Shown: positions 27,931 through 36,910, counted from the stretch's first letter. The stretch is 61,903 bases of DNA from Halobellus captivus (GCF_007655485.1 NZ_VJXQ01000001.1:254643-316545), one strand, 5' to 3'. Notes: a model not told the origin generated them from the letters alone. Program-made: numbers and translations.

Positions 27931-28166
27931 TCCACGTCGATGATTCGAGCAACAGGATAAATATTCTATGGTAACGGTAGTCACGGGGAAGAAGCGGGGA
28001 ATACAGCCATTCAGACGGCATCCCGTTCTCTCTGTGAAGCCGTGGTATCGAGTGCGGCGCGATTCCGAGTAACGGCCCAGAAACGTTCCCCACCGAGAGT
28101 GGCGTTTGCACCTTCGTACTCGCCCGGTGGCAGGTCGACTCCCGCGCGAACTGCCAACCGGAGCGT

Positions 28167-28199
28167 ACATTTATATGGGATGGTTTGATATCAGGGGTT
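28167..28199 (+). promoter_or_regulatory. Leaderless promoter with GGGATnnTTTGAT box
   Basis: ACATTTAT followed by GGGAT, two bases, TTTGAT, with the ATG exactly 33 bases from the first A. The promoter at 33140 has identical elements and spacing, so the two genes are probably co-regulated. Confidence 0.55.
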
Positions 28200-29465
28200 A
28201 TGGCAGCCGATACTGGCCCGTCAGCCAGATCCATCCTAGACGACGTGACTGTCCTGGACCTCACGACGTTCGTCACGGGGGGGTTCTCTACGCTGATGCT
28301 GGCAAATCAGGGCGCAGAAGTCATCAAAGTTGAGCGTCCGGAGATGGGCGATACCCTTCGGCACTCGGGCCCGCCGTTCGTGGAGTCACAAGCCCAGAGC
28401 GAATACGGGCGGACCGCGTCCGAAGAGGGCGAATCGCCGTATTTCTGGACGGTGAACAGCGACAAGCGAAGCATCGAGATCAACCTCCGATCGAAGGAGG
28501 GTCGATCCGTCCTCTACGATCTCGTTGCGGAAGCGGACGTCGTCATCGAGAACTACCGACCGGGGACGGCCGAAAAACTCGGCGTGAGTTACGAGGACCT
28601 CAAACCGCACAACGAGGAACTCATCTACTGTTCGATATCGGCGTTCGGCGAGACCGGGCCGTGGAGCGATCGACCCGGATACGACCTCCTCGTCCAGGGG
28701 ATGAGCGGGATTATGGAGGTGACCGGAGAGGAGTCGGGTCCGCCGGTGAAAGTGGGGATTCCGCTCACCGATCTGATCACCGGGATGTGGGCGAGTTTCG
28801 GAATCGTCGGCGCTCTCTATCGACGCGCGCGAACCGGCGAAGGCGATCGGATCGAACTGGGAATGCTCGACGCGACGCTCCCGTGGTTGACGAAACAGGC
28901 CGGAAAGGCGTTCGTTGGCGAACGGCCGACGCGGATGGGTACTCGCGACCCCGTCCTCGCTCCGTACCAGACGTATCCCACGGCGGACGGCTATCTCAAC
29001 GTCGCGTGCGGGAATCAGAAGATCTACGAGGAACTGTGTGAGGCCCTCGACCGCCCGGACCTCCTCGCCGATCCCCGGTTCGAATCGAACAGCGCCCGCG
29101 TGAAGCATATGGACGCGTTGGAGGAGGAGTTGACGGAAGTATTCGAGGCGCAGACGACCGAGGAGTGGGTCGAGGAACTCGCCGAGGGACGCGACCTTCC
29201 CGTGGGGCCGATACACTCGGTGTCGGAAGCGCTGGACAACCCACAGACGCGCGCGCGTGATGTCATAAAGCGGATCGAACATCCCACCGCGGGCGAGATG
29301 TCGGTGATCGACCATCCGCTCAACTACACCAACGCGGAATCGGGGTTCTCGCGACCGCCACCGCTGCTCGGTGAGCACACCGATTCGATCCTCCGGGAGC
29401 TGGGATACGACGAGGAAGCGATCGACGAGTTGAGATCGACGGGCGCGATTCCGGATCACGAGTAG
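28200..29465 (+). CDS. CaiB/BaiF CoA-transferase family III protein
   Basis: 421-residue cytoplasmic enzyme that moves CoA between carboxylic acids (formyl-CoA:oxalate, carnitine, succinyl-CoA:mesaconate types). Typical features: DVTVLDLTTFVTGGFSTLMLANQGAEVIKVE at the N terminus (Asp-containing first domain), NSDKRSIEINLRSKEG, VVIENYRPGTAEKLGV and YCSISAFGETGPWSDRPGYDLLVQGMSG with the family loop. The catalytic Asp is expected in the PGYD segment. Start ATG at 28200 directly after a TATA/GGGAT promoter. Likely activates the pathway's acid intermediate. Confidence 0.92.
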   Translation: MAADTGPSARSILDDVTVLDLTTFVTGGFSTLMLANQGAEVIKVERPEMGDTLRHSGPPFVESQAQSEYGRTASEEGESPYFWTVNSDKRSIEINLRSKEGRSVLYDLVAEADVVIENYRPGTAEKLGVSYEDLKPHNEELIYCSISAFGETGPWSDRPGYDLLVQGMSGIMEVTGEESGPPVKVGIPLTDLITGMWASFGIVGALYRRARTGEGDRIELGMLDATLPWLTKQAGKAFVGERPTRMGTRDPVLAPYQTYPTADGYLNVACGNQKIYEELCEALDRPDLLADPRFESNSARVKHMDALEEELTEVFEAQTTEEWVEELAEGRDLPVGPIHSVSEALDNPQTRARDVIKRIEHPTAGEMSVIDHPLNYTNAESGFSRPPPLLGEHTDSILRELGYDEEAIDELRSTGAIPDHE

Positions 29466-29550
29466 CCGGTTCTCACCCCGCAGTTCGCCAGGGACGGAGA
29501 GTCGTCCCCTGGGTCCAGGCGGAAGTCCTCGGGTGCGCCGCGACGCGACT

Positions 29551-29587
29551 GATCGAAGCAGTCGAGCGACTAATCGAAGCGGTCGAA
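29551..29587. repeat. Direct repeat gatcgaagcrgtcga
   Basis: gatcgaagcagtcga (29551-29565) and aatcgaagcggtcga (29572-29586) precede the TATA-like actatatac of the FAH gene at 29618. Could be an operator or one of the window's short duplications. Confidence 0.5.
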
Positions 29588-29617
29588 CTATATACGGGTA
29601 GCGACAACGTGGTACCG

Positions 29618-30505
29618 ATGCGCATAGGACAGTTTTACGACGACGACCCTTCCGAGAGTTGGGTCGGCGTGGCACGTCCGGACGGCACCGTAATCGACCT
29701 CGCGACCGCCGGGAACGCGGCGGGCATCGAGATACCCTCGCGAACGCGGGCACTGCTCGAACAGTGGGGGTGGCGGCGAAAGGCCGAACTCGCCGTCGAA
29801 CACGCGGCGGAGACGGGCGTCGGTGTCGTTGACGCCGGGTCGGTATCACGCGCGGCCCCGCTCACAGAGCCCAGCAAAGTCGTCTGCGTCGGGTTGAACT
29901 ACCGCGACCACGCCGAGGAAGGGGACAACCCGATCCCGGACGAGCCCGTGTTGTTCTCGAAATTCCCTACGTGCGTGAACGGTCCCAACGGGGCGATCAC
30001 GTGGGATCCCGACCTAACCCAGAAAGTCGACTACGAGGCTGAACTCGTCGTCGTCATCGGGCGCGAGGCCCGCAACGTCGATCCCGAGGAGGCCCACGAG
30101 TACGTCGCGGGATACACCGTCGGAAACGACGTTTCCGCGCGGGATCTCCAGCACGGCGACGGCCAGTGGGTGCGCGGCAAGAGCCTCGATACGTTCGCCC
30201 CGATCGGTCCCGACATCGCGACGCCGGAGGAGGTCGACGACGTTCACGATCTCGACATCTGGACCGAAGTCAACGGCGAGCGACTCCAAGAGTCGACGAC
30301 GGCGAACCTGATCTTCGGCATCGACGAACTGATTTCGTTCTGTAGTCGGGCGTTCACGCTCGAACCCGGCGATCTGCTCTTTACCGGAACCCCGCCGGGC
30401 GTCGGCGTCTATCGCGAACCACCGGTACTGCTGGAGGACGGCGACACAGTGACCGTCAGTGTCGACGGACTCGGCGAACTCACGAACCACTGTCAGTTCA
30501 ACTGA
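29618..30505 (+). CDS. Fumarylacetoacetate hydrolase (FAH) family protein
   Basis: 295-residue divalent-metal enzyme that cleaves or isomerises acylpyruvate-like compounds. Fold marks: KVVCVGLNYRDHAEE, FSKFPTCVNGPNGAI, the metal Glu pair in YEAELVVVIGREA, TVGNDVSARDLQ with the third ligand Asp, and GDLLFTGTPPGVG near the C terminus. ATG at 29618 (MRIGQFYDDD) lies about 25 bases after actatatac. Related to 2-hydroxyhepta-2,4-diene-1,7-dioate isomerase and fumarylpyruvate hydrolase; substrate not fixed. Confidence 0.92.
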   Translation: MRIGQFYDDDPSESWVGVARPDGTVIDLATAGNAAGIEIPSRTRALLEQWGWRRKAELAVEHAAETGVGVVDAGSVSRAAPLTEPSKVVCVGLNYRDHAEEGDNPIPDEPVLFSKFPTCVNGPNGAITWDPDLTQKVDYEAELVVVIGREARNVDPEEAHEYVAGYTVGNDVSARDLQHGDGQWVRGKSLDTFAPIGPDIATPEEVDDVHDLDIWTEVNGERLQESTTANLIFGIDELISFCSRAFTLEPGDLLFTGTPPGVGVYREPPVLLEDGDTVTVSVDGLGELTNHCQFN

Positions 30506-30589
30506 GACGGCCCGAGAGACGGGACGTTTCGACGCGGATTCGTTGCTTCTTCCACAACAATTAATAATAGGTTATGAGATAGCTTCGCT

Positions 30590-31927
30590 ATGGACAACCA
30601 CAGTCCTGACCGAGAACCATCTTCCGTCGCAGCGGCGATGCGAGCGGCGAACAGGCGAGAGGACTACGGCGGGCGTCGGGGGTTCGAGTACACCCATTGG
30701 ATCAAAGAGCAGATGTCCTGGAAAGAGTCGTGCTACCTCGGCGACTGGTCGTTCCTCGCGAACCTCAAACTTGAGGGCCCCGAGGCGATCGACCTCCTCG
30801 CGGATCTCAGCATCAACTCGATGGAGAACTACGAGATGGGCCAGGGAAAGCACGTCGTTCAGTGTAACGAGAACGGTGACGTCCTGGCCGAAGGGGTGTT
30901 GGTCCGATCCGGAGAAGAGGAGTTCATCGTTCACGGCGTTCCCGCGTATTGGACCGCGTACAACCTCGAAAACGGGGATTACGACGCCACGATGGAGTAC
31001 CGGGACACGTTCAACATCGGACTGCAGGGCCCGAACACGCTGAAGGTCCTCGACGACTTGGATGGGGACCACGACCTCCGGTCGGTCGACTTCATGCGGT
31101 CCGGGTGGCTCACCATCGAGGGCGTCGAGATCCGCGCCGTTCGCTTCGGGATGTCCGGCGAACTCGGGTTCGAGCTACACGGTCCCGGCGAGCACAAAGA
31201 GGACGTCTGGGAAGCGATCAGGGAGGCCGGTGCGGAGTACGGGCTCCAGCGGCTCAGTGTCAAGACGTCCTCGATCAACCAGCTCGAATCGGGGATCCCG
31301 TCGCGGGTACGAGACTACGTTTCGGCGATCTTCACCGACGAACTCGAGGGATACCGCGAGTACCTGAAGGAGACTGCGACGAGGGATCTCATCACGCATC
31401 CCGTCGAAGGGAGCTTCGACGCCGACGATATCAGCGGGTGGTATCGGAACCCCGTCGAACTCGGGTGGGGACGGTACATCAAAGACGATCACGACTTCGT
31501 CGGCCGCGAAGCCATCGAGGCGGAGATGGAAGACCCCGAGCGAACGCTCGTGACGCTGCGGTGGAAACCCGAGGACGTCGGAGAGGTGTATATGTCGCTG
31601 TTCGCCGACGGAGACACGTTCAAGTACATGGATATGCCGCATCAGCAGAAGCGCGCGATGGTCGCCGACCGCGTCCTGAAAGACGGTGAGGACGTCGGCG
31701 TCGCGACGATGCGCGGGTACAGCTACTACTTCCGAGAGATGCTCTCGCTGTGTACGATTGACCCCGAGTACAGCGAACCGGGGACCGAAGTAACCGTCCT
31801 CTGGGGCGAGGGAAAGAACCCGAAGAGCCCGACCGTCGAAGACCACGCGCAAAAGGAAATCACGGCCACGGTCGCGCCTACTCCATACAAGGAAGACCAC
31901 CGGAAAACGGACCTGTCGAACTCGTAA
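30590..31927 (+). CDS. Folate-dependent aminomethyltransferase-family protein (GcvT/LigM-like)
   Basis: 445 residues of the GcvT fold: DWSFLANLKLEGPEAIDLLADLSINS, then GMSGELGFELHGPGEHKEDVWEAI and a C-terminal barrel-like domain with LGWGRYIKDDHDFVGREA. Full-length relatives include glycine-cleavage T protein, sarcosine/dimethylglycine dehydrogenase domains and the tetrahydrofolate-dependent O-demethylases (LigM, DesA). Its length and a large N-terminal extension (SSVAAAMRAANRREDYGGRRGFEY) fit the demethylase group. No glycine-cleavage partner genes are near, so a one-carbon-removing catabolic role is favoured. Confidence 0.8.
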   Translation: MDNHSPDREPSSVAAAMRAANRREDYGGRRGFEYTHWIKEQMSWKESCYLGDWSFLANLKLEGPEAIDLLADLSINSMENYEMGQGKHVVQCNENGDVLAEGVLVRSGEEEFIVHGVPAYWTAYNLENGDYDATMEYRDTFNIGLQGPNTLKVLDDLDGDHDLRSVDFMRSGWLTIEGVEIRAVRFGMSGELGFELHGPGEHKEDVWEAIREAGAEYGLQRLSVKTSSINQLESGIPSRVRDYVSAIFTDELEGYREYLKETATRDLITHPVEGSFDADDISGWYRNPVELGWGRYIKDDHDFVGREAIEAEMEDPERTLVTLRWKPEDVGEVYMSLFADGDTFKYMDMPHQQKRAMVADRVLKDGEDVGVATMRGYSYYFREMLSLCTIDPEYSEPGTEVTVLWGEGKNPKSPTVEDHAQKEITATVAPTPYKEDHRKTDLSNS

Positions 31928-31960
31928 CGAAGTAGTTCACACTCTTTCTCTCGAACTCAC

Positions 31961-32000
31961 GGCGAAACTCCCTGCTCTATTCGGGGTGAAACTACCTGCT
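31961..32000. repeat. Two-copy repeat between convergent genes, period 24
   Basis: ggcgaaactccctgct (31961-31976) and ggtgaaactacctgct (31985-32000) lie in the short spacer between the convergent demethylase-like and TatD-like genes. Confidence 0.55.
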
Positions 32001-32014
32001 GCATACGCCTCGTG

Positions 32015-33016
32015 TTACAGATCGAGGTCGAACATCCGCTTCGGCGTGTCGAAGACGACGGTTTCGATGTCGGACTCGTCGACGCCGAGGCGGTACAGTT
32101 CGAAGACCGCGCGCTTGAGGGCGAACGGGTCCGAGCGGAGCACGTTCGCGCAGTCGGTATCGATCATAATCCGATCGGGGCCGTACTCCCGAATCGCCGC
32201 GGCGACCGTAGAGGGCGAGACGCCGGTGAGCCACGGCGCGCCGATCGTGAAACTGGCGTAACAGTCGGTTTGCTCCATCAGATACTCGACGTTGTTCGGA
32301 TCGGCGTGGGAGGCGACGATCCGCGATTCGGGGAGTCCCGCGCGGTTCGCTGCCTCGACGTCGTACTTCACCGCTTCGAGCTCGGGATTCTCTGCCTCGT
32401 ACACCGGGGCCTGTGACAGCGACGAGTTGCGCTCGTAGCCGTGGAGGCCGATCCCCGGACGGCGGTGTTCGTCGTCATTCAGACGGGTCGGCGTGTGGAG
32501 GATGACCGGCAGATCGTGTCTCGCGGCGACGTCCATCTGGGCTTCGAGAACGTCCATCTGCTCGTCGAGCGCCCATGCGCTGACCTGCTGTGACTGTCTG
32601 ATTCCGATCTCTCCCACGGCGACGACCTCCTCCAGCGCGCAGTAGTCGTTCATCGCGTCGACGAGGCTCCGGGCGTCCTCGACGCGGACGCCGGTTTGCA
32701 CACCGACAGCGAGTTTCGCCTCGTAGAAGTGGTTTCGCTCGATGATTCGGTGTCGGTTGATCGCGTCGTCCCACAGGAACCGAACGTCCGCCGGACGAAC
32801 GGGCTTGTACGGGGTCCAGTGGTTGCCGGACGCCACCATCACCATCGCACGACAGCCCGAGAGTGCGTACCGCTCGCGGTCGCTCCACGAGAGCGTGTGA
32901 GCGTGATTGTGGCTATCGATCCAGGGGAGATTGAGGAGCGACGTCGGGAGGTCGACGTCGTCGGCTTCGGGGTACGCCGCATCGGTCGGCCGATGCGTGG
33001 GTGATCCGGGGGTCAT
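32015..33016 (-). CDS. TatD-family metal-dependent hydrolase
   Basis: 333-residue TIM-barrel amidohydrolase. PWIDSHNHAHTLSW near residue 30 supplies the HxH metal site, VAVGEIGIR the Glu, VILHTPTR and IVASHADPNNVE the later His residues, and RIMIDTDCANV the catalytic Asp, in TatD order. TatD relatives act on nucleic acids, but many haloarchaeal copies lack assigned function. ATG at 33016 (MTPGSPTH) is used; a longer frame reaches 33112. Divergent from the beta-propeller gene. Confidence 0.85.
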   Translation of the reverse strand: MTPGSPTHRPTDAAYPEADDVDLPTSLLNLPWIDSHNHAHTLSWSDRERYALSGCRAMVMVASGNHWTPYKPVRPADVRFLWDDAINRHRIIERNHFYEAKLAVGVQTGVRVEDARSLVDAMNDYCALEEVVAVGEIGIRQSQQVSAWALDEQMDVLEAQMDVAARHDLPVILHTPTRLNDDEHRRPGIGLHGYERNSSLSQAPVYEAENPELEAVKYDVEAANRAGLPESRIVASHADPNNVEYLMEQTDCYASFTIGAPWLTGVSPSTVAAAIREYGPDRIMIDTDCANVLRSDPFALKRAVFELYRLGVDESDIETVVFDTPKRMFDLDL

Positions 33017-33139
33017 ACCCGAATCGACGGCTGGCGGCGCAAAGAGTGTTTGGAGATGGGCGCTGAGCCGGGTGGTTCGGGGCTCGAACGGTGCGGTGTC
33101 CAACGACAACAATCGCGACAGAGTGCGTCACTGTACCAT

Positions 33140-33172
33140 ACATTTATGAGGGATTATTTGATCTATTAGCGT
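33140..33172 (+). promoter_or_regulatory. Leaderless promoter with GGGATnnTTTGAT box (second copy)
   Basis: ACATTTAT, two bases, GGGAT, two bases, TTTGAT, ATG at offset 33: same elements and spacing as the CoA-transferase promoter at 28167. Confidence 0.55.
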
Positions 33173-34216
33173 ATGGCATTACTGATCGGTACTGACGCGG
33201 GTCTGTATCGAGTGGACGACGTTCCATTCGAGCGCGACGACGTCGAAAAGGTACTCGACTGCGAGGTGGTGACGGCGGTGCAGACGTTCGATCACGCGGA
33301 AGGCGTCTTCGTCGCATCGACGACGGGGGCCTATCGATCCCGCGACGGCGGGGACACCTGGGAGGATCTTGAGGTTCCCCTGGGCGATCGGTTCTGGCAC
33401 GCCGGGACGAGTGAGGTGTGGTCGATCCTCGCCACGCCGGAGGCGCTGTACGTCGGAACGAACGATCCCTACATTTTCCGCTCGGTCGACGACGGGGAGA
33501 CGTGGGCGGAACTCAAGGGGTTCCGAGAGCTTCCCTCCCGCGGGCACTGGGAGTCGCCGATCGACCCTCACTACGCCCGCCTCCGCGTTCTCGAATCCGT
33601 TCCGGGCCGTCCGGAGCAGTTGATCGCGGGCGTCGAGGCCGGAGGGATCCACATCAGTCGCGACGGCGGCCAGACGTGGCTCGACCGACGGGACACCATC
33701 GTCGACGACGTCCATCACGTCCTCCCCATCACCGAGGACGTCTGGCTCGCCGCGACGGGCTACCTCGACCACAACTTGGAGAACCTCGGGCTCGGACACG
33801 CGGTCGCGGACGGGGGGCTCCACCGAACGGTCGACGGCGGCGACTCGTGGGAGCGCCTCGACGTCGGGAACGATTTCTCGTACATCCGACGAGTGTTCAT
33901 CCACGACGGGACCGTCATCTTCAGCGGTGGACAGGAGGCGCCCCCCGCCTGGGTGAACGACGAGCACGAGTCGGCGCTGTTCGAGTCGACGAATTTCGGC
34001 CGCGATTTCGAGCGGGTGTCCTACCCCGGCGAACCGCACGAAGTCATCGAAACGTGGGCGGTCCACGACGGCGACGTCGTCTGCGGCTCGGGCCTCTTCG
34101 ACGTCCCCGACGCGCGCGACGACGTCGAAGGGCGCATTATGCGTCGCGACGACGACGGCACCTATCACACGGTCGGACGGCTCGACGCGAACGTGAGCCG
34201 CATCGAACCGGTGTAA
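33173..34216 (+). CDS. Asp-box beta-propeller protein (sialidase/BNR-like fold), cytoplasmic
   Basis: 347 residues with five Asp-box-type turns: SRDGGDTWEDL, SVDDGETWAEL, SRDGGQTWLDR, TVDGGDSWERL and STNFGRDFERV, spaced as propeller blades. No signal peptide or membrane anchor is present, unlike most sialidase-fold proteins. Sialidase catalytic residues are not evident, so a lactonase-like, binding or scaffold function is possible. It shares its promoter design with the CoA-transferase gene, which links it to the same pathway. Confidence 0.8.
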   Translation: MALLIGTDAGLYRVDDVPFERDDVEKVLDCEVVTAVQTFDHAEGVFVASTTGAYRSRDGGDTWEDLEVPLGDRFWHAGTSEVWSILATPEALYVGTNDPYIFRSVDDGETWAELKGFRELPSRGHWESPIDPHYARLRVLESVPGRPEQLIAGVEAGGIHISRDGGQTWLDRRDTIVDDVHHVLPITEDVWLAATGYLDHNLENLGLGHAVADGGLHRTVDGGDSWERLDVGNDFSYIRRVFIHDGTVIFSGGQEAPPAWVNDEHESALFESTNFGRDFERVSYPGEPHEVIETWAVHDGDVVCGSGLFDVPDARDDVEGRIMRRDDDGTYHTVGRLDANVSRIEPV

Positions 34217-34226
34217 ACTCGGACTG

Positions 34227-34257
34227 ACCGATGTGAGCGCGAATCGGGCCGATGTGA
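34227..34257. repeat. Short direct repeat, period 21, after the propeller gene
   Basis: accgatgtga (34227) and gccgatgtga (34248) follow the stop at 34216. Confidence 0.45.
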
Positions 34258-34351
34258 ACACGGTCGGCCCGGCATTGGTGGATTCCTCGATAGACACACC
34301 CCCGCAGCGACCTCCGATCACACGCGATCCGGCGATGACAACCAACGACAG

Positions 34352-34807
34352 ATGAACTCGAAGCAAGCCGACGAGAACAGTCCACGGACAGATCACCTCG
34401 ACGAGGCGGCGCTCGATGCGCCCGTATCCACGGAGACCGCCGATTTCGTCACCTGCGAGAACTGCAAACGCGTCTGGTACTACGACAGAGCGGTCTGCCC
34501 GAACTGCCGCGGCCGTTCGTTCGAACGAACCCCTTCGGAGCAGGGAACTGTCGTGGCACGGACTACCGTCCACGTCACCCCCGACGGCGTTCCCCAACCC
34601 CTCGACCTCGGGCTCGTTTCGTAACGCGAGGGAGGTCACGTCCTCGGACAGCTGGCAGACGAGACCATCTCCCGCGGGCAGTCCGTCGTCCTCGCAGGAG
34701 CGCACGAACTGCGTCTCGAGGGCGACGGATCGGTCACGACGGGGCCGAAGATTCACGCGGTCGGCGGCGACGCCGACGCCGAGATCGACGTCGACGGATC
34801 GCGATAA
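34352..34807 (+). pseudogene. DUF35 (rubredoxin-like Zn ribbon plus OB fold) protein interrupted by an in-frame TAA
   Basis: First 90 residues form the Zn ribbon FVTCENCKRVWYYDRAVCPNC and the start of the OB fold (SFERTPSEQGTVVARTTVHV, PQPLDLGLVS). A TAA at 34622-34624 stops the frame, yet the same frame continues for 60 codons with clear OB-fold sequence (REGGHVLGQLADE, GQSVVLAGAHELRLEG) to a natural TAA at 34805. The stop thus looks like a single nonsense change, perhaps a Tyr codon TAC to TAA, or a sequencing error. DUF35 proteins bridge thiolase-type enzymes, and a thiolase gene starts 66 bases later. Confidence 0.8.
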
Positions 34808-34873
34808 TGAACGTGAGAACCGCGATGACAGGCGTCGAGGTGCCGCGATGGTGAACAGGATTCGGTTCCACCG

Positions 34874-36181
34874 ATGACGACCGGAGACGCGATGGCGGTC
34901 GATGAACGATCTCCCGACCGCGATCGGGAACCGTGGATCACCGGTGCCGGAATGACTCCGTTCAGCGGCGAACACGATGAGCCGCTCGATAAACTGCTCG
35001 AAAACGCGTCGCTCGCGGCGCTAGACGACGCGGGGGTCGGTCCCGAACAGCTCGATCTGGTGGTCGTCGGGAATATGGCCGCCGAGGCGTTCTCGCGGCA
35101 GTCCGGACTTGCCAACATCCTCGTGGGGTCGCTCGGGGCGTATGGGGCGAGCGCTCGACGCGTCGAAAGCACCAGCGCCAGCGGCGCGAGCGCGTTCGAA
35201 AGCGGCGTTCGAGCGCTCCGGTCGGGAGCGGCCGACTACGCGTTGGTCGTCGGCGGCGAGAAGATGTCCACGGCCTCGACCGCTCGTTCGACCGAGATCG
35301 TCAGTCGAATCACCCACCGGCGGGAGCGCGAACAGGGCGTCACGTTGCCCGGGCTCGCGGGGCTCGCGGCGGACGCGTATCTCGATCGATACGGAGCCGG
35401 ACGGGAGGAACTCGCTCGCGTACCGGTGAAGAACCACCGGAACGCGGTCGAAAACGAGGTCGCACACTTCCGAAAGCGCATCGACGTCGACGACGTGATC
35501 GCTTCGCCGCTCATCGCCGAGCCGCTTCGGCTCTACGACTGCTGTCCGACGACCGACGGAGCCGCGGCGGTTGTCCTGCAGTCGGGAGCCACCGGGATCG
35601 ACAACCGAGCGGACGGTGCCAACGACCTGACCACTACATCCGATGACGCTACCGCTACACCCGACGACGCTACCGCTACACCCGACGACTCGATTCCCAC
35701 GCCCAGAAGCGCAGCCGTCCGCGTCGCGGGGGTCGAAAGCGCGGTCGACACCCACGCCGTCGGCGATCGGCCGGACGTGCTCTCGCTCGGGAGCGTCGAA
35801 CGGGCCGGGATGCTCGCGTTCGAGTCGACGGATCTCACGCCCGGAGACGTCGATCTCCTGTGTCTCCACGACGCGTTCAGTATCCTCGAATGGCTCGAAC
35901 TGGAGGCGCTGGGCTTTCACGACCACGGCTCCGCGTGGGAAGCGACCGTCGAGGGAGTGCACGACGTCGACGGGGCGCTCCCCGTGAACCCGGGTGGCGG
36001 ACTCAAAGCCCGCGGGCATCCGATCGGCGCGACCGGGCTGTCCCAGATCGTCGAAGCCGTCTGGCAACTCCGCGGCGAGGTGCCCGCCGAACGAGCCGTT
36101 GCGAATCCGTCCGTCGCATTGGCGCTCAACCTCGCGGGGTTCGGGAACAACGCGGTCTGTACGTTACTCTCACGGTCGTAG
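34874..36181 (+). CDS. Thiolase-fold protein (SCP2-thiolase type) with Cys-to-Ser at the nucleophile
   Basis: 435 residues. Typical SCP2-type thiolase parts: ITGAGMTPFSGEHDE, LVVVGNMAAE, EKMSTASTARST, CLHDAFSILEWLELEALGF (His-Asp-Ala-Phe loop) and GGGLKARGHPIGATG with the catalytic His. The nucleophile block is ESTSASGAS, where relatives read ACASG, so Cys is replaced by Ser101 (codon AGC at 35174-35176). An insert near 255-280 carries a 7-residue repeat (DDATATP twice). It lies downstream of the broken DUF35 gene. Claisen thiolysis through a Cys thioester is not expected. Confidence 0.85.
   Translation: MTTGDAMAVDERSPDRDREPWITGAGMTPFSGEHDEPLDKLLENASLAALDDAGVGPEQLDLVVVGNMAAEAFSRQSGLANILVGSLGAYGASARRVESTSASGASAFESGVRALRSGAADYALVVGGEKMSTASTARSTEIVSRITHRREREQGVTLPGLAGLAADAYLDRYGAGREELARVPVKNHRNAVENEVAHFRKRIDVDDVIASPLIAEPLRLYDCCPTTDGAAAVVLQSGATGIDNRADGANDLTTTSDDATATPDDATATPDDSIPTPRSAAVRVAGVESAVDTHAVGDRPDVLSLGSVERAGMLAFESTDLTPGDVDLLCLHDAFSILEWLELEALGFHDHGSAWEATVEGVHDVDGALPVNPGGGLKARGHPIGATGLSQIVEAVWQLRGEVPAERAVANPSVALALNLAGFGNNAVCTLLSRS
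35649..35690 (+). repeat. 21-base coding repeat (DDATATP x2) within the thiolase gene
   Basis: The unit gacgctaccgctacacccgac is repeated in frame, giving an Asp/Ala/Thr/Pro-rich loop between the two halves of the thiolase fold. Confidence 0.7.
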
Positions 36182-36254
36182 TCAGCCGAGAAAAGCGGGA
36201 ACCTGTCGCCCGGCGTTGACCGCACGAACGGGAGTTCGCCCGGATCGGGGGCGA

Positions 36255-36662
36255 CTATCTGTTTCGCAGCGCTTCTCGGAGGAAGACGATCGAGGCTCCG
36301 ATGAGCGCGATGTTCTTCGAGAAGTGGATCTTCTGGTTCGCGCGTTCCTTGCCCTCGAAGTCCCAGAACGAGTGAATCGACGGCGTCGTCGAGACGAAGA
36401 ACGCGACGATTCCCGCGGCAGCGAATAGCGGCCACGCCCAGAAGACGAGCAGCAGGCTCGATACGAGCAGCAGGCCCGTCGCGAGGGGAACCAGTAGTTC
36501 GGGAGCGGGAACCCCGCTATCGCGGGCGATTTCGACGCGCTTCTCATTATTCTTGAACCCGTCGACGCTCATGTACACGAGCGTCCCGCCGAAGAGGAGT
36601 CGACCCAATCGTGACGGTGCCCGCGTTTCCGCATCCACCCCGGCTTCCTCACTCTCGCTCAT
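36255..36662 (-). CDS. DoxX-family membrane protein
   Basis: 135 residues with four predicted transmembrane helices. FGGTLVYMSVDGFKN at the first helix, GVPAPELLVPLATGLLLVSSLLL and SFWDFEGKERANQKIHFSKNIALIGA (split: SIHSFWDFEGKER, NQKIHFSKNIALIGA) match DoxX/SURF4-like proteins associated with redox or quinone functions. The MSESEE start at 36662 is chosen; a longer frame goes to 36860. Convergent with the first thiolase gene and divergent from the second. Confidence 0.83.
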   Translation of the reverse strand: MSESEEAGVDAETRAPSRLGRLLFGGTLVYMSVDGFKNNEKRVEIARDSGVPAPELLVPLATGLLLVSSLLLVFWAWPLFAAAGIVAFFVSTTPSIHSFWDFEGKERANQKIHFSKNIALIGASIVFLREALRNR

Positions 36663-36910
36663 CGGCACCCCGCCCGTTGGTACGGTCTCTCCCGTCGCCG
36701 CGTTGTTGTCGAAGCATCTCGACAGATAGATGCGCGCGATCCGGTATAGGTGCTTCGCTCGCTGAGAGGCGCTCCCCTCGCTGTGGAGTTTCCGCTCGCG
36801 GTGGAGCCGACGGAGAGTCCTCGTATCTGAGTCACTCTCGAAATCGGCTCTCTGAGGCAATTCTCCGAGGGGACCGATGAAATAAAGAACGGAGGAGCCG
36901 TACCGATGGT

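Noticed and set aside
33179-34975. 598-codon minus-strand frame opposite the propeller gene
   Set aside because: Antisense of a gene with clear Asp-box motifs; no domain recognised.
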